Source: JACCXG01 sp963834305
GTDB taxonomy: Bacteria; Acidobacteriota; Vicinamibacteria; Vicinamibacterales; 2-12-FULL-66-21
Direction: 5' to 3'
DNA: 64,000 bases
Assembly: GCA_963834305.1 (NCBI GenBank)
Contig: CAWIAX010000003.1
Coordinates: 1,178,001-1,242,000, forward strand
This document shows positions 44,511 to 53,673 of the stretch, in pieces. The notes under the pieces were generated by a model that saw only the letters and a list, made by a program, of their open reading frames with translations, was not told the DNA's origin and made no database searches. How positions within the stretch are numbered: the first letter of the stretch is position 1; each line of letters starts with the position of its first letter. Position numbers and translations under genes: made by a program.

Positions 44511-45442
44511 CAGGCGCCGGTGCCGAAGTCGCGGACGCGGCCGTCGGCGGCGATGAACTCCCAGGTGTACGACCCGACGTCCAGCCTGAGCTTCAGGACG
44601 CCGTGTTCGGTGATGATCACCTCGCTGTTGGCCGTCCGCCTCATCGGCGTGGTCAGCGTGGTGCCGCCGGTGCCCACCGTGAACTGCCGGATGCCGCGCG
44701 TGGCGTCCGGCCGGCCCTCGGGATCCTGCGGCGCGAAGCGTTCGTAGAGGTGCTCGTGGCCGTTGATGACGATGTCCACGCCCGCGTCGTGCAGAACGCG
44801 CCAGAGATCGCGGGCCGGCGGGTTGTTGCCGTTGTGCCCGGAGCTGAACAGCGGATGATGCCAGTAGGCGACGGAGCACTCCGACACCGCCTCGCCCAGC
44901 TCGCCGCGCAGCCAGCTCACCTGGGCGGAGGCGGCCGCCATCGCCACGTTGCTGTTGAGCGAATACGCCGTCCACGCTCCCGCGCCGAAGGCGTAGTAGC
45001 CCCGGCCGGCGGGGCCGGCATTCATCCCGAAGTACTGGAAGTACGGCGCCGCCCCCGGCGATTCGTAGTCGTGATTGCCGGGCGACGGGCGGGTGCGGTC
45101 CTTGTGGCGGCCCCACGTCGGCTCGTAGCAGTCGCGGAAGTCCTCGAGCCGCCCGTTCGGGTAGGCGTTGTCGCCGGTGGTGAAGATCGTCCCCGGGATG
45201 CCGTCGAGCAGCCGCGCGGTCGCCGCCGCCCCAGGTGCCCCGCACAACGCGATATCACCCGCCCCGACCAGCGTCGCGCTGGTGGCAGCCGACGGAAACG
45301 AGGCCGGCACAGGTGTCGGGCCGGTGCCGGGCGTGCTTCCACCACTGCGGCCGCACGCGCCCGCCAGAACACTCGCCGCCAGGACAAACGTGCGCCACGA
45401 ACGAGTCAATCTGGGAATGACCTTTGGCTCCGGGGAGGCCAT
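44504..45442 (-). CDS. Purple-acid-phosphatase-like metallophosphoesterase lipoprotein
   Basis: A protein of 312 residues from ATG 45442; the RBS is weak so the start may be off. Lipobox LAGAC near residue 27. Metallophosphoesterase metal motifs: GAGDI (Asp), FTTGDNAY (GDN), PSPGNHDYES (GNHD), 'YWHHPLFSSG' and 'INGHEHLYER' (GHxH). This order matches purple acid phosphatase/calcineurin-like phosphatases, which split phosphate esters outside the cell. It and a convergent CotH-like gene, plus a porin of the phosphate-selective type, lie together. Confidence 0.87.
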   Translation of the reverse strand: MASPEPKVIPRLTRSWRTFVLAASVLAGACGRSGGSTPGTGPTPVPASFPSAATSATLVGAGDIALCGAPGAAATARLLDGIPGTIFTTGDNAYPNGRLEDFRDCYEPTWGRHKDRTRPSPGNHDYESPGAAPYFQYFGMNAGPAGRGYYAFGAGAWTAYSLNSNVAMAAASAQVSWLRGELGEAVSECSVAYWHHPLFSSGHNGNNPPARDLWRVLHDAGVDIVINGHEHLYERFAPQDPEGRPDATRGIRQFTVGTGGTTLTTPMRRTANSEVIITEHGVLKLRLDVGSYTWEFIAADGRVRDFGTGACH

Positions 45443-45510
45443 CAGAATGCACCACTCGTGCGGGCGCTGTCCAGCACTATCGCCGGGCACCGGCAGCCGC
45501 CGGGGGCGCG

Positions 45511-46833
45511 GTGACCGGCCTGCCGCGCGCCGGCCTGCTCCCGCTGCTGGCCGCGATCTGTCTCGCCGCCCCGGTCGCCGCACAGGAGGCCAGCCAGGCG
45601 CGCGCGGATGCTGAGCAGAAGGCGGATGCGGCGCAGAAAAAAGGGGAGCCAAGCAAGGCTGTCGAGTTCCGCTGGCGCGACCACCCCTCCCTCGACTTCG
45701 GGAAGGGCACGCGCCTGGAATTCCGGGCGCGCCTGCAGGGGGACGTCAGGGCGTCGGATGCGCCGCTCGGCGACGCGGAAGACACCTCCGGCCTCGACAT
45801 CGCCCGCCGGCGCGTCGGGGTCGCCGGGCAGATTCGCAACGTCGTGGATTTCCAGGTCGAAGCCGAGCTCGGCGCCGACGAGCCCTGGCGCGACGTCTAC
45901 GCCAACGTCCGGTCGTTCGACGCGGTGCAGCTCCAGGCCGGCCAGTTCAAGCTGCCGTTCAGCCTCGACGAGAACACCAGCGCGACGAACCTCGATTTCG
46001 TCTACCGCTCGCGCGCGGCGGGCCAGCTGTCGCCCGGCCGCGACGTCGGCGTCATGGTCCACGGGCGCGTGCTCGCCCGGACACTGACCTACGAGACCGG
46101 CTTCTTCAGGCACGACGGCCGCAATGCCCGCACGCCGGCGTCGGACCGCGTGCACGGCGGCGGCACGTGGGCGGGGCGGGTCACCGTGCAGCCGTTCCGG
46201 CACGCCCGGTCACCGATGAGCGACCTGCAGTTCGGCGCCGCCTTCACGACCAGCAGCCTCGAAGAAGGCTTTCCCGACCTGCGCGGCCGGACGGCGCTCG
46301 ATCTGCGGTTCTTCCGCCCCGACGTCTGGGTCCGGGGCACGCGTCAACGGCGCGGCGTCGAGGCCCGCTGGCGGCCGGGCCCGTTGAGCGTGAAGGCCGA
46401 GTACATGCGGCTGAGCGACGAGCGGCTGGGACAGAGTGTCGAGGACACCGACCTCTCCCCCCTGGTGGCGAGCGGCTGGTACGTCAGTGGCACGTGGGCC
46501 CTCACGGGCGAGAAGAAGGCCGACGGGCTGGATCAGCCGCGGCGCCCGCTTTTCAGGGGCGGCTACGGCGCCGTCGAGGTTGCGGCCCGCATCGAGCGGC
46601 TGCACTTCGGCAGCGCCGCCGCCGGTACTGAGCCGTCATCGGGGCCGCGTGCCGACGTGATCCTCGGCAACAGCGACCGCGTGGCTACCCTTGGCGTCAA
46701 CTGGTACCTCACTCGCTGGACGAAGGTGCAGTTCAACCTGGTCCACGACAGCCTCCGCGATCCCGCCCAGGGCCCGCTCCCGTCGCGCCCCGGCTTCTGG
46801 AGCCGCGTGCTCCGGTTCCAGTTCACCCTCTGA
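45511..46833 (+). CDS. Outer-membrane porin, phosphate-selective OprO/OprP type
   Basis: A protein of 440 residues. Start GTG 45511 has GGGGGC upstream and gives a signal peptide (LLPLLAAICLAAPVAAQ), then a short coiled Ala/Lys segment. The barrel shows the OprO/P family pattern: 'ARRRVGVAGQIRNVVDFQVEAELG', 'DVYANVRSFDAVQLQAGQFKLPFSLDE', 'RDVGVMVHGRVL', ends in an aromatic/Leu C-terminus (VLRFQFTL) as BAM substrates do. The family admits phosphate or polyphosphate in Pseudomonas; substrate here is inferred only. Its promoter is divergent from the phosphoesterase. Confidence 0.85.
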   Translation: MTGLPRAGLLPLLAAICLAAPVAAQEASQARADAEQKADAAQKKGEPSKAVEFRWRDHPSLDFGKGTRLEFRARLQGDVRASDAPLGDAEDTSGLDIARRRVGVAGQIRNVVDFQVEAELGADEPWRDVYANVRSFDAVQLQAGQFKLPFSLDENTSATNLDFVYRSRAAGQLSPGRDVGVMVHGRVLARTLTYETGFFRHDGRNARTPASDRVHGGGTWAGRVTVQPFRHARSPMSDLQFGAAFTTSSLEEGFPDLRGRTALDLRFFRPDVWVRGTRQRRGVEARWRPGPLSVKAEYMRLSDERLGQSVEDTDLSPLVASGWYVSGTWALTGEKKADGLDQPRRPLFRGGYGAVEVAARIERLHFGSAAAGTEPSSGPRADVILGNSDRVATLGVNWYLTRWTKVQFNLVHDSLRDPAQGPLPSRPGFWSRVLRFQFTL

Positions 46834-46846
46834 CGCCGCGCCGCGA

Positions 46847-48355
46847 TCAGCGGATGTTCTGGGCCGGCAGTTCCTTCTTGATCCCCTCGTCGACCGGCAT
46901 CCGATCGGTCTCGGGTGTCAGACCGGAGACCGCCATCACCCGGGCCAGCTCCGCCTGCAGGCGGCTGACGACCTCGGAACTGTCCGCGGCCCGTATCAGG
47001 TTGTGCCGCTCGCCCGGATCTTTCCTGAGATCGTAGAGCTCCCCCATGTGCCGGTCCGGCGAACCATCGCCATGCGGGTAGCGGATGTATTTCCACTCTT
47101 CCGTCCGGACACCGCGGACGTTGGGGGTGTAGGGGAACTGCTTTTCGTAGTTGTAGTAATAGAACCAGCTGCGGCGCCAGTCCGGGTCCCCCTCGCGCAC
47201 GAGCCGCACCCATGACCGGCCGTCGGTGCGGCCGAGCGAGGCGGCGCCCGCCAGCTCCAGCAGGCTTGGCGCCATGTCCACGGTCAGCACCTGCTGATCG
47301 ACGGCGCGCGGCCCGGGCGCCAGCGCCGGATACCTCACGGCCAGCGGAATCCTGATGCTCGGCTCGTGCATCGTCCGCTTGTCGACCATGCCGTGCTCCC
47401 CCTCGAGCAGGCCGTTGTCGCCGACAAAGACGACGATGGTGCCGTCGAGCTGTCCGCTCTCCTCGAGCCAGGCGCGCAGGCGGCCAACGCTGTCGTCGAC
47501 GCTGAGGATGGTGCCCCAGTAGGCATGGACCATGTTCTCGAAGTCCTTCACCGCCTCCGGGCGATCGTCCGGGAAGTTCTTGCGCCAGTCGAAGAGCGGT
47601 CCGTAGATCCCGTGCCACGTCCGCAGCCGCTCCTTGATCCACGCCGGCTTGTCTCCCAGCGAGAACGCTGACGGAGGGTATGGCACCGGGATGCCGTCGA
47701 ACGTCTGCGCGTACTTCGGCTCCGGGGTGTAGAAGCTGTGGGGCGCCTTGTGCCCGAGGATCATCAGCCAGGGCTTGTCCGCGCGATCGCGCTTCAGCCA
47801 GTCCAGCGCGATGTCGGTGACGACGCCGGTGTAGTAGCCGGGCCTGACCTCGCGCCGCTCGCCGTTGAAGTTGAACTCGGTGTCGAAGTACTTGCCCTGC
47901 CCCTTGTGCGTGACGAAGTAGTTGAAGCCGGGGCGCGGCTCGTCGTTGCCTTCCCCCATGTGGTACTTGCCGACGTAGGCGGTATCGTAGCCGGCCTGCT
48001 GCAGGGTCTTCGGGAAGCTGTCCAGACCTGCCGGCAGCTCGGTGAAGTTGTCCGTCACGCCGTGCTTGTGGGCATAGACGCCGGTGAGCAGCGACGCCCG
48101 GCTCGGCGAGCACAAAGAGGTCGTGCAGAAGGCGTTCCTGAAGTTCACGCCCTCGTTGGCGATGCGGTCGATTTCCGGCGTGCTGATGTGGGGATGCCCG
48201 GCGTATCCGACGCTGTCCCACCGGAGGTCGTCGAGCAGGATGAACAGGATGTTGGGGCGCCTGTTGGCCCCTTCGGACTGCGCCGGCGGAGTACGGCGGC
48301 ACGCGGCCGGCAGGACGGCGGCGACGAGGACGGCCGCGATCAGCAGTCGTTTCAT
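46847..48355 (-). CDS. Sulfatase lipoprotein (formylglycine type)
   Basis: A protein of 502 residues with signal and lipobox LPAAC. Sulfatase motifs: 'NILFILLDDLRWD' metal Asp pair, CSPSR formylglycine site at about residue 82, 'GKYHMG', 'VVFVGDNGLLEGEHG'. It differs clearly from the sulfatase at 38-40 kb and resembles the iduronate-2-sulfatase/N-sulfoglucosamine group by its LCSPSRASLLTG context. It probably acts on sulfated polysaccharide. It is convergent with the porin. Confidence 0.9.
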   Translation of the reverse strand: MKRLLIAAVLVAAVLPAACRRTPPAQSEGANRRPNILFILLDDLRWDSVGYAGHPHISTPEIDRIANEGVNFRNAFCTTSLCSPSRASLLTGVYAHKHGVTDNFTELPAGLDSFPKTLQQAGYDTAYVGKYHMGEGNDEPRPGFNYFVTHKGQGKYFDTEFNFNGERREVRPGYYTGVVTDIALDWLKRDRADKPWLMILGHKAPHSFYTPEPKYAQTFDGIPVPYPPSAFSLGDKPAWIKERLRTWHGIYGPLFDWRKNFPDDRPEAVKDFENMVHAYWGTILSVDDSVGRLRAWLEESGQLDGTIVVFVGDNGLLEGEHGMVDKRTMHEPSIRIPLAVRYPALAPGPRAVDQQVLTVDMAPSLLELAGAASLGRTDGRSWVRLVREGDPDWRRSWFYYYNYEKQFPYTPNVRGVRTEEWKYIRYPHGDGSPDRHMGELYDLRKDPGERHNLIRAADSSEVVSRLQAELARVMAVSGLTPETDRMPVDEGIKKELPAQNIR

Positions 48356-48392
48356 GCCGGGATTATGGCACGCCGCCCAACGGACCGCGGCG

Positions 48393-49886
48393 TCAGCGGG
48401 CCTCGGCCGTCGTGGCCGCTTCGGTGATCCCCTGCAGCAGGCCGTCGAACACCGGACCGTGAAACGGCAGGACGGCGTACCAGTAGAGCAGCCCCGCCAG
48501 CCCCTTCGGCCTGAAGCGCGCGGTCTGGGTGAGCCGGGTGCCGGGGGCGCCTCCCGGCGAGGGCGACGGCGAGAGCTCGAAGTCGAGGACGGCATCGCCG
48601 GGCAGGCGCATCTCGGCCCGCAGGGTCAGCCGCCGTCCGCGATCGAGCTCCGTCACGCGCCAGAAGTCCAGCGGCTCACCCCACGAGAGCTGCTCGGGGT
48701 GGCGCCGGCCCCGCTTCCAGCCGGGGCCTCCCGCCAGGCGATCGATCAGGCCGCGCAGCCGCCACAGCCGGTTGTAGCGGAACCAGCCCTGGCGGCCGCC
48801 GAGCCGGGTGATGATGTCGAAGACATGCTCGGGCGACGCCGCGATGACGGCGCTGCGCGAATCGTGGAACACGTCGCCGCCCGCCCAGTTCGGATCGCCG
48901 GGGACGGGGCCCGCCGCCGCCCACGTGCTCTCGACATCGGAGCGGGCCTCGGCGTCGAGCGCCGCGCGGATCGCCTCCCGGACGCCGCGCAGCCGCTGCG
49001 GCATCAGCCGGGCGGCGGTGTCGTCCTCTACGACGACGCGGTTGCGCAGCCCTTCGGCGAGCGGCCGCGCCATCTCGGCGCTGACCGGGGTGACGAGGTG
49101 AATCCACAGCGAGCTGAGGACCGGCGTGAGCACCGGCACGGGGATGATCAGGCGGCGGCGCAGGCCGCGCTCCTCGGCCATGACGTGCAGCAGCGTCTGG
49201 TACGACACGACGTCGGCGCCGCCGATCTCGAGCACCCGCCCGGCGGTTTCTGGAACGGCGAGGCAGTGCACGAGGTAGTAGAGGACGTTGCCGACGGCAA
49301 TCGGCTGGCTCTCGGTGCGGACCCAGCGCGGCGTGACGAGGATGGGCAGGCGCTCGGCCAGGTAGCGGAGGATCTCGAAGGAGGCCGAGCCCGACCCGAT
49401 GATCATGGCCGCGCGGAACGTCGTGACCGGGACGCTGCCCGCGGCCAGCACCTCTTCCACCTCGCGGCGCGACCGCAGGTGGGCGCTCAGCTGCTCGCTG
49501 GCGCCGCCGAGGCCGCCGAGAAAGACGATGCGCTGCACGCGGGCCGTCGCGGCCGCCGCCGTGAAGCGCCCGGCCATCTCGCGGTCGCGCCGGGCGTAGT
49601 CCTTGCCCGCCGACTGCATCGAATGCACGAGATAGAAGGCGGCGGCACAGCCCGCGAGGTGATCGCCCAGCGTGCGGTCGTTGTCGAGATCGGCCTCCAC
49701 CACCTCGACGCCGGGATCCGCATACCACGGCCGATCGTGGAGCTTGCGCGGCGAGCGCGCCAGGCAGCGCACGCGGTAGCCGGCCTCGAGGAGGCGCGGC
49801 ACCAGGCGGGTGCCGATGTAGCCGGTGGCGCCGGCCACGGCGATGAGTGCGCCCGGGGCGATCGACGGCTGAGCGGTGGTCGTCAC
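48393..49886 (-). CDS. NAD(P)-binding SDR fused to DUF2867
   Basis: A protein of 497 residues. The N-terminal half is an atypical SDR: Rossmann 'AVAGATGYIGTRLVPRLLEAGY', 'FYLVHSM', 'RIVFLGGLGG'. The C-terminal half (about 330-490) is DUF2867, an SRPBCC-like lipid-binding fold. Proteins of this layout occur in light-induced clusters with MerR/LitR regulators and cyclopropane synthases, as here. The substrate is likely a lipid or isoprenoid (inference). It is the last gene of the leftward lipid operon. Confidence 0.88.
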   Translation of the reverse strand: MTTTAQPSIAPGALIAVAGATGYIGTRLVPRLLEAGYRVRCLARSPRKLHDRPWYADPGVEVVEADLDNDRTLGDHLAGCAAAFYLVHSMQSAGKDYARRDREMAGRFTAAAATARVQRIVFLGGLGGASEQLSAHLRSRREVEEVLAAGSVPVTTFRAAMIIGSGSASFEILRYLAERLPILVTPRWVRTESQPIAVGNVLYYLVHCLAVPETAGRVLEIGGADVVSYQTLLHVMAEERGLRRRLIIPVPVLTPVLSSLWIHLVTPVSAEMARPLAEGLRNRVVVEDDTAARLMPQRLRGVREAIRAALDAEARSDVESTWAAAGPVPGDPNWAGGDVFHDSRSAVIAASPEHVFDIITRLGGRQGWFRYNRLWRLRGLIDRLAGGPGWKRGRRHPEQLSWGEPLDFWRVTELDRGRRLTLRAEMRLPGDAVLDFELSPSPSPGGAPGTRLTQTARFRPKGLAGLLYWYAVLPFHGPVFDGLLQGITEAATTAEAR

Positions 49887-49965
49887 CTGATTCCCTCCTG
49901 CGGCCGCGCCCGGGTGCTGCCTCGTCGATCATGACGCAAACAGCGCGCGCCGCGCCGGATTTCGG

Positions 49966-50478
49966 TCAGCCCAGGCTCGTGAAGGTCCGGTGCAGCGTCT
50001 CTTTGCGGTAGTCGAAGATGTGCTGCACATCGCGCCGGACTTTCGGGCCCGTGACCCAGCGCAGCCGCGGGACGAACTCGACCTCGTCGATGATGCGTGT
50101 GCCTCCCGGCACCGCCTCGAAGCGGTGCTCGTGGTGCCACCAGCGATAGGGGCCCCTGAGCTGCCGGTCGACGAAGCGGATCCCCGGCTCCCAGACGTCG
50201 ATTCTCGTGCGCCACGGAATGGGCAGGCCGTGGAGCGTGATCGGGTACTCGATTTCCGCGCCGACGCGCATCGTGATCGGCATCGCGGTGAGGATCCTGA
50301 AGCTCAGCCACGGGGGCGTGAGGCGCTCGAGGTTTGCCGCGTCGGAAAAGAAGGCAAAGGTGTCTGCCAGCGAGGCGGGCACGACTGCCTCCGAGCGGAG
50401 GCGCTCGAGGCCGCGCGAGGGTCTCGCCCCGGCGGAGGGGGCCCAGGCAAAGCGAGACAGCGCGTCCCTAGCCGGCAT
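49966..50478 (-). CDS. SRPBCC family protein (cell-division inhibitor/CDP-like)
   Basis: A protein of 170 residues. START-like fold: 'SEAVVPASLADTFAFFSDAANLERLTPPWLSFRIL', 'GAEIEYPITLHGLPIPWRTRI', 'VDRQLRGPYRWWHHEHRFEAVPGGTRIIDEVEF'. This is the SRPBCC type that often stands with SDR/DUF2867 and MerR light regulators. Its start overlaps the end of the CarH-like gene by 11 bases, so they are cotranslated. It probably binds a lipid. Confidence 0.87.
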   Translation of the reverse strand: MPARDALSRFAWAPSAGARPSRGLERLRSEAVVPASLADTFAFFSDAANLERLTPPWLSFRILTAMPITMRVGAEIEYPITLHGLPIPWRTRIDVWEPGIRFVDRQLRGPYRWWHHEHRFEAVPGGTRIIDEVEFVPRLRWVTGPKVRRDVQHIFDYRKETLHRTFTSLG

Positions 50479-51385
50479 GGCGTGGCAGCAGCGGGACGAT
50501 GGCCGCCAGATCGTCGAGGTGGCGGCCCCGGTTTCCGAGAACGGCCAGCAGACGGCGGGCCTCGGGCCCGCCGACCCACAACGCGATGTCCGGCGGCAGC
50601 TCGGCGAGACCGGCGGCGAGGCTCCGGATCTCTCCCTGGGTCACCGCACCCGGCGTGGTCAGGGCCACGAGCACGATGTGCGCCTCGGCTGTCGCGGCGG
50701 CATGGGCGATGTCGGACGCCGGCACATCGGCCCCGAGATAAACGACGCCGTATCCGGCCGACGCGGCGAGCAGGGCGGCGCACAGCAGCCCGAGCTCGTG
50801 ACGCTCCCCCGCAGGCGTGGCACACACGATCCGCTTCGCCGCGGTCAGGCGGGCGGATGTCCGGACGAGACCACCCAGCACGGTGCGGACGATCGCCGAC
50901 ACCAGGTGTTCCTGCGCGGGGCGCAGGGTGCCCGCCTCCCAGCGCTGTCCGATCGTCTGCAGCAGCGGCAGCACGACCGCGAACACGAGGTCGCCCGGCG
51001 GCAGCAGCACCGCGTAGCGGTTGAGGGTGGCCTCGATCGTGTCGAGGTCGTAGCGCTCGATTGCCGCGGTGAGCGGCGCGATGTCCGCGACGGCCGTGCG
51101 GTCTGGCGCGGCCGGGGTCCTGGGCGTGTCCTCGAGCAGCTGCGTCAGGTCGGCGGTGCTCAGGCGGGCAATGGTGCCGATGGCGTGGCCGCGGCCCACC
51201 AGCTCCCGGAGATTCGCCAGGCGCGCGACGTCGGCGACGCTGTACAGCCGGCCCCTGTCGCTCCTCGCGGGGATCACCGCCTCGTAGCGGCGCTCCCATG
51301 CCCGCAGCGTATCGACGCTGAGGCCGGTCATCCTGGCCACCGCCCTGATCGGGTAATGGGAATTCCTGGGACGCGGTTCGGCCAT
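50468..51385 (-). CDS. CarH/LitR-like B12-dependent photoreceptor MerR regulator
   Basis: A protein of 305 residues. N-terminal MerR helix-turn-helix (YPIRAVARMTGLSVDTLRAWERRY, about 10-80), a four-helix bundle (about 100-185), then a cobalamin-binding Rossmann domain. The light-sensing hallmark W-x9-EH is present (W in GQRWEAGTLRPAQEH) as is the lower-ligand motif E-x-H-x-x-G (ERHELG). In Myxococcus, Thermus and others, such proteins bind adenosylcobalamin, repress in the dark as tetramers and fall apart in light. It lies within the operon it most likely controls. Confidence 0.92.
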   Translation of the reverse strand: MAEPRPRNSHYPIRAVARMTGLSVDTLRAWERRYEAVIPARSDRGRLYSVADVARLANLRELVGRGHAIGTIARLSTADLTQLLEDTPRTPAAPDRTAVADIAPLTAAIERYDLDTIEATLNRYAVLLPPGDLVFAVVLPLLQTIGQRWEAGTLRPAQEHLVSAIVRTVLGGLVRTSARLTAAKRIVCATPAGERHELGLLCAALLAASAGYGVVYLGADVPASDIAHAAATAEAHIVLVALTTPGAVTQGEIRSLAAGLAELPPDIALWVGGPEARRLLAVLGNRGRHLDDLAAIVPLLPRHAG

Positions 51386-51392
51386 GGTTTCG

Positions 51393-51788
51393 CTACGACG
51401 CGCGGGTCAGCATGGCCGTCGCCCAGGAGGCCACGCCGCAGGAGAAGGCGCCCCACCCGATGTCGATCAACGTCATCGTGGCCCGCCAGTCCCGCAGGGT
51501 CGCATGGTTGGTGAGGTCGTAGACCGCGTAGCACACGGCCCCGAAGAAGGCGCCGAGCGCAAGCGCTTCGAGCGGGGTGCGGGCGCGCGCCAGCACCAGC
51601 ACCGCCAGGCCGGCGGCGATGACGGGATACACCAGGACGGCAACCGGCCAGATCGGGTCGAGCGAGCCGTCCGCCATCCGCGCGAGGTGCGACAGGTTGC
51701 GCCGGTAGAAGTCCTTCATGACCAGTCCGAGCCAGACGCCGTCGAGGACGAGCAGCGCCGCGGTGGCGATGACGAAGTGGAGAAACAT
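51393..51788 (-). CDS. DUF2177 membrane protein
   Basis: A protein of 131 residues with four hydrophobic segments. It starts at ATG 51788, whose first base is shared with the stop of the cyclopropane synthase (TGATG). DUF2177 signature: 'VLDGVWLGLVMKDFYRRNLSHLAR', 'GAFFGAVCYAVYDLTNHATLRDW', 'DIGWGAFSC'. Function is unknown; it regularly accompanies CFA synthases and DUF1295 proteins. Inner membrane. Confidence 0.9.
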   Translation of the reverse strand: MFLHFVIATAALLVLDGVWLGLVMKDFYRRNLSHLARMADGSLDPIWPVAVLVYPVIAAGLAVLVLARARTPLEALALGAFFGAVCYAVYDLTNHATLRDWRATMTLIDIGWGAFSCGVASWATAMLTRAS

Positions 51789-52820
51789 CAGGATGCCCTC
51801 TTTCTGAACAGGTAGTGCGACACGATCCACTCGCGGCCGTCGCGGTAGCCGAACATCTCCGCGCAGGCCATCAGGAAGACGCGCCAGCGGACGCGCCAGC
51901 GCGTGGCCCCGGCGGCGCCGTAGGCCGCCGCCAGCACCGGCGTCCACCGCCGCGCGGTTCCGATCGAGGTTCTCCAGCCAGGCCTCGGCGGTCCGCTGAT
52001 AGTGGCGGCCGTCGAGCCGCCAGTGCCCCTCGACGACGAGGTCGTCCTGCAGGTGCAGGAACAGGTCGTCGCTCGGCATCATCCCGCCGGTGAAGAAGTA
52101 GCGCGCCATCCAGTCGGATCGATCACGGACCTCGAACGGATAGGCGAACCGCCGGTGGGCAAAGACATGCGCGAAGAAACGCCCGTCCGCGGCCAGCCAG
52201 CGGGCAATCCGCGCGAACACAGCCGGATAGTTGCGGACGTGCTCGAGCATCTCGACCGACACGATCCGGTCGAAGCGCCCGTCGGTGTCGAAGTCGTTGA
52301 TGTCGGCGGTCACGACCTCGATGTTGTGCAGGCCGCGCCGGGCCGCCTTCTCCATGATGTGCCCGCGCTGCGGCGCCGAGTTCGAGAGCGCCACGATGCG
52401 GGCGTCAGGGAAGGTGTGCGCCAGGTGCAGCGTGAGCGATCCCCAGCCGCAGCCGAGCTCGAGGATGCGATGGCCGTTCTCGATGCCCGCGCGGGCGGTG
52501 GTCAGCTCCAGCATCCGGGACTCGGCGTCGGCCAGCGAACCGACCCCTGGCGGCCACCAGCAGCTGCTGTACTTGAGGTGCGGACCGAGCATGCCCTCGA
52601 AGAACGCCGGCGGCAGCTCGTAGTGCTGCGCGTTGGCGGCCTCGGGCGTGGCGGCCACCGGTGCCTGCCGCAGCCAGTCGAGCAGCGCCGCGAACCGCTC
52701 GGACTGGCCGTCGATGCCGCCCGCCTCCTGCTCGCGCAGCCGCGCCGAGACGATGCGGCGGATGCCGGCACGGATGACGGCGTCGGGCAGCAGATCACGA
52801 TCGAGGAGCTGCTCGATCAC
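51788..52820 (-). pseudogene. Cyclopropane-fatty-acid synthase 1, one frameshift as sequenced
   Basis: Start GTG 52820 overlaps the DUF1295 stop (GTGA). The frame is intact for about 290 codons: 'YSSCWWPPGVGSLADAESRML', SAM motif ILELGCGWGSLTLHLA, 'ALSNSAPQRGHI', 'DRIVSVEMLEHVRNY', 'FFTGGMMPSDDLFLHL'. The frame is lost at about 51,945-51,957 (run GCGGCGG); the next frame gives the normal ending (PVLAAAYGAAG ... REWIVSHYLFRKRAS). One extra base explains this. CFA synthases methylate unsaturated phospholipid acyl chains with SAM. If the base is an error the protein is about 343 residues. Confidence 0.88.
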
Positions 52821-53610
52821 GACGGGTCCCGCGGAAACCACGGAACGAAGACGCTGGTGGTGGCCTGGTACTGCCGGTAGTCGTCCCCCCGGCTGCGGAC
52901 GGCCTGCGCCTCCGTCGCGGGGATGCCGGTCACCCGGAACAGCAGGTACAACATCAACGCCGGACAGAGCAGGGCGATGACGCCCCACGGCGAGGCCAGC
53001 GCGAAGAGCGCGTAGGCCACCCAGATCAGCCACTCGAAGAAATAGTTCGGGTGACGTGAATAGCGCCACAGACCCTCGCGGCAGGTCTTGCCGTGCGACG
53101 AGGGACGGGCCTTGAACCGTTCGAGCTGCCGGTCGGCAATCGATTCCCCAGCGAGCGCGACGCACCAGAGCAGCACGGCGGCGAGCTCGAGCGGCAGCAG
53201 CCGCGGTTCCCGGTTGAAGGCGGCAATCAGCATGGGCGCCGACAGCAGCGCGGCCAGGAACGCCTGCGCCTGGAAGAAGGGCAGGAAGGCCAGCGCCGCG
53301 GCGGGACTGTTGCGGGCGCGCAGGTCCGCGTAGCGGCTGTCCTCGGGCCGTCCGAGCACGCGGTCGCTTGAGCAGGTAGGTTCCCAGCCGGACGCCCCAC
53401 ATCACCACCAGCGCCGCCATCAGCCAGCGGCGCGGCGCGTAGCCCGGCCCGGCCACGGCATAGAGCACCGCGATGAGCGGCAGGCTCGAACGACCAGCCG
53501 ACGTCCACGACACCGGCGTTGCGCAGCCGCAGGTGCCAGATCCAGAGCAGGAGCAGCAGCGCGGCGGCGACGCCCCAGCCGGCCAGAGCGAGTGTCAGTG
53601 CAGAAGCCAC
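52817..53610 (-). pseudogene. DUF1295 steroid-reductase-like membrane protein, frameshifted as sequenced
   Basis: Start GTG 53610 coincides with the predicted transcript start. Coding signal passes through three frames, with breaks near 53,490 (after RNAGVVDVGWS) and 53,355 (before VLGRPEDSRYADLR). The joined protein of about 264 residues has the DUF1295 hallmark 'YSRHPNYFFEWLIW' and 'CREGLWRYSRH', and several membrane segments. These proteins resemble 3-oxo-5-alpha-steroid 4-dehydrogenases and are thought to reduce or modify lipids. Two or more single-base indels separate the frames. Confidence 0.85.
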
Positions 53611-53616
53611 GTGTAG

Positions 53617-53645
53617 AGATTATGTCATGGACAAAGGTTTGACAA
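53617..53645 (-). promoter_or_regulatory. Leftward sigma-70 promoter of the lipid operon
   Basis: On the minus strand: TTGTCA (53,645-53,640), 17 bases, TAATCT (53,622-53,617). The predicted start of transcription, about 53,610, falls on the GTG start codon, so the mRNA would be leaderless. The spacer contains TGTCATGGACA (53,623-53,633), an inverted repeat fit for a MerR/CarH-type operator. Confidence 0.55.
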
Positions 53646-53667
53646 CACCTATCCGAACGACTAGATT
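53639..53667 (+). promoter_or_regulatory. Rightward sigma-70 promoter of the desaturase operon
   Basis: TTGACA (53,639-53,644), 17 bases, TAGATT (53,662-53,667): near-consensus. The predicted start, about 53,674, is the ATG of the desaturase, giving a leaderless mRNA. The -35 box overlaps that of the leftward promoter by five bases, so one bound repressor would block both. Confidence 0.6.
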
Positions 53668-53673
53668 GAAGGC

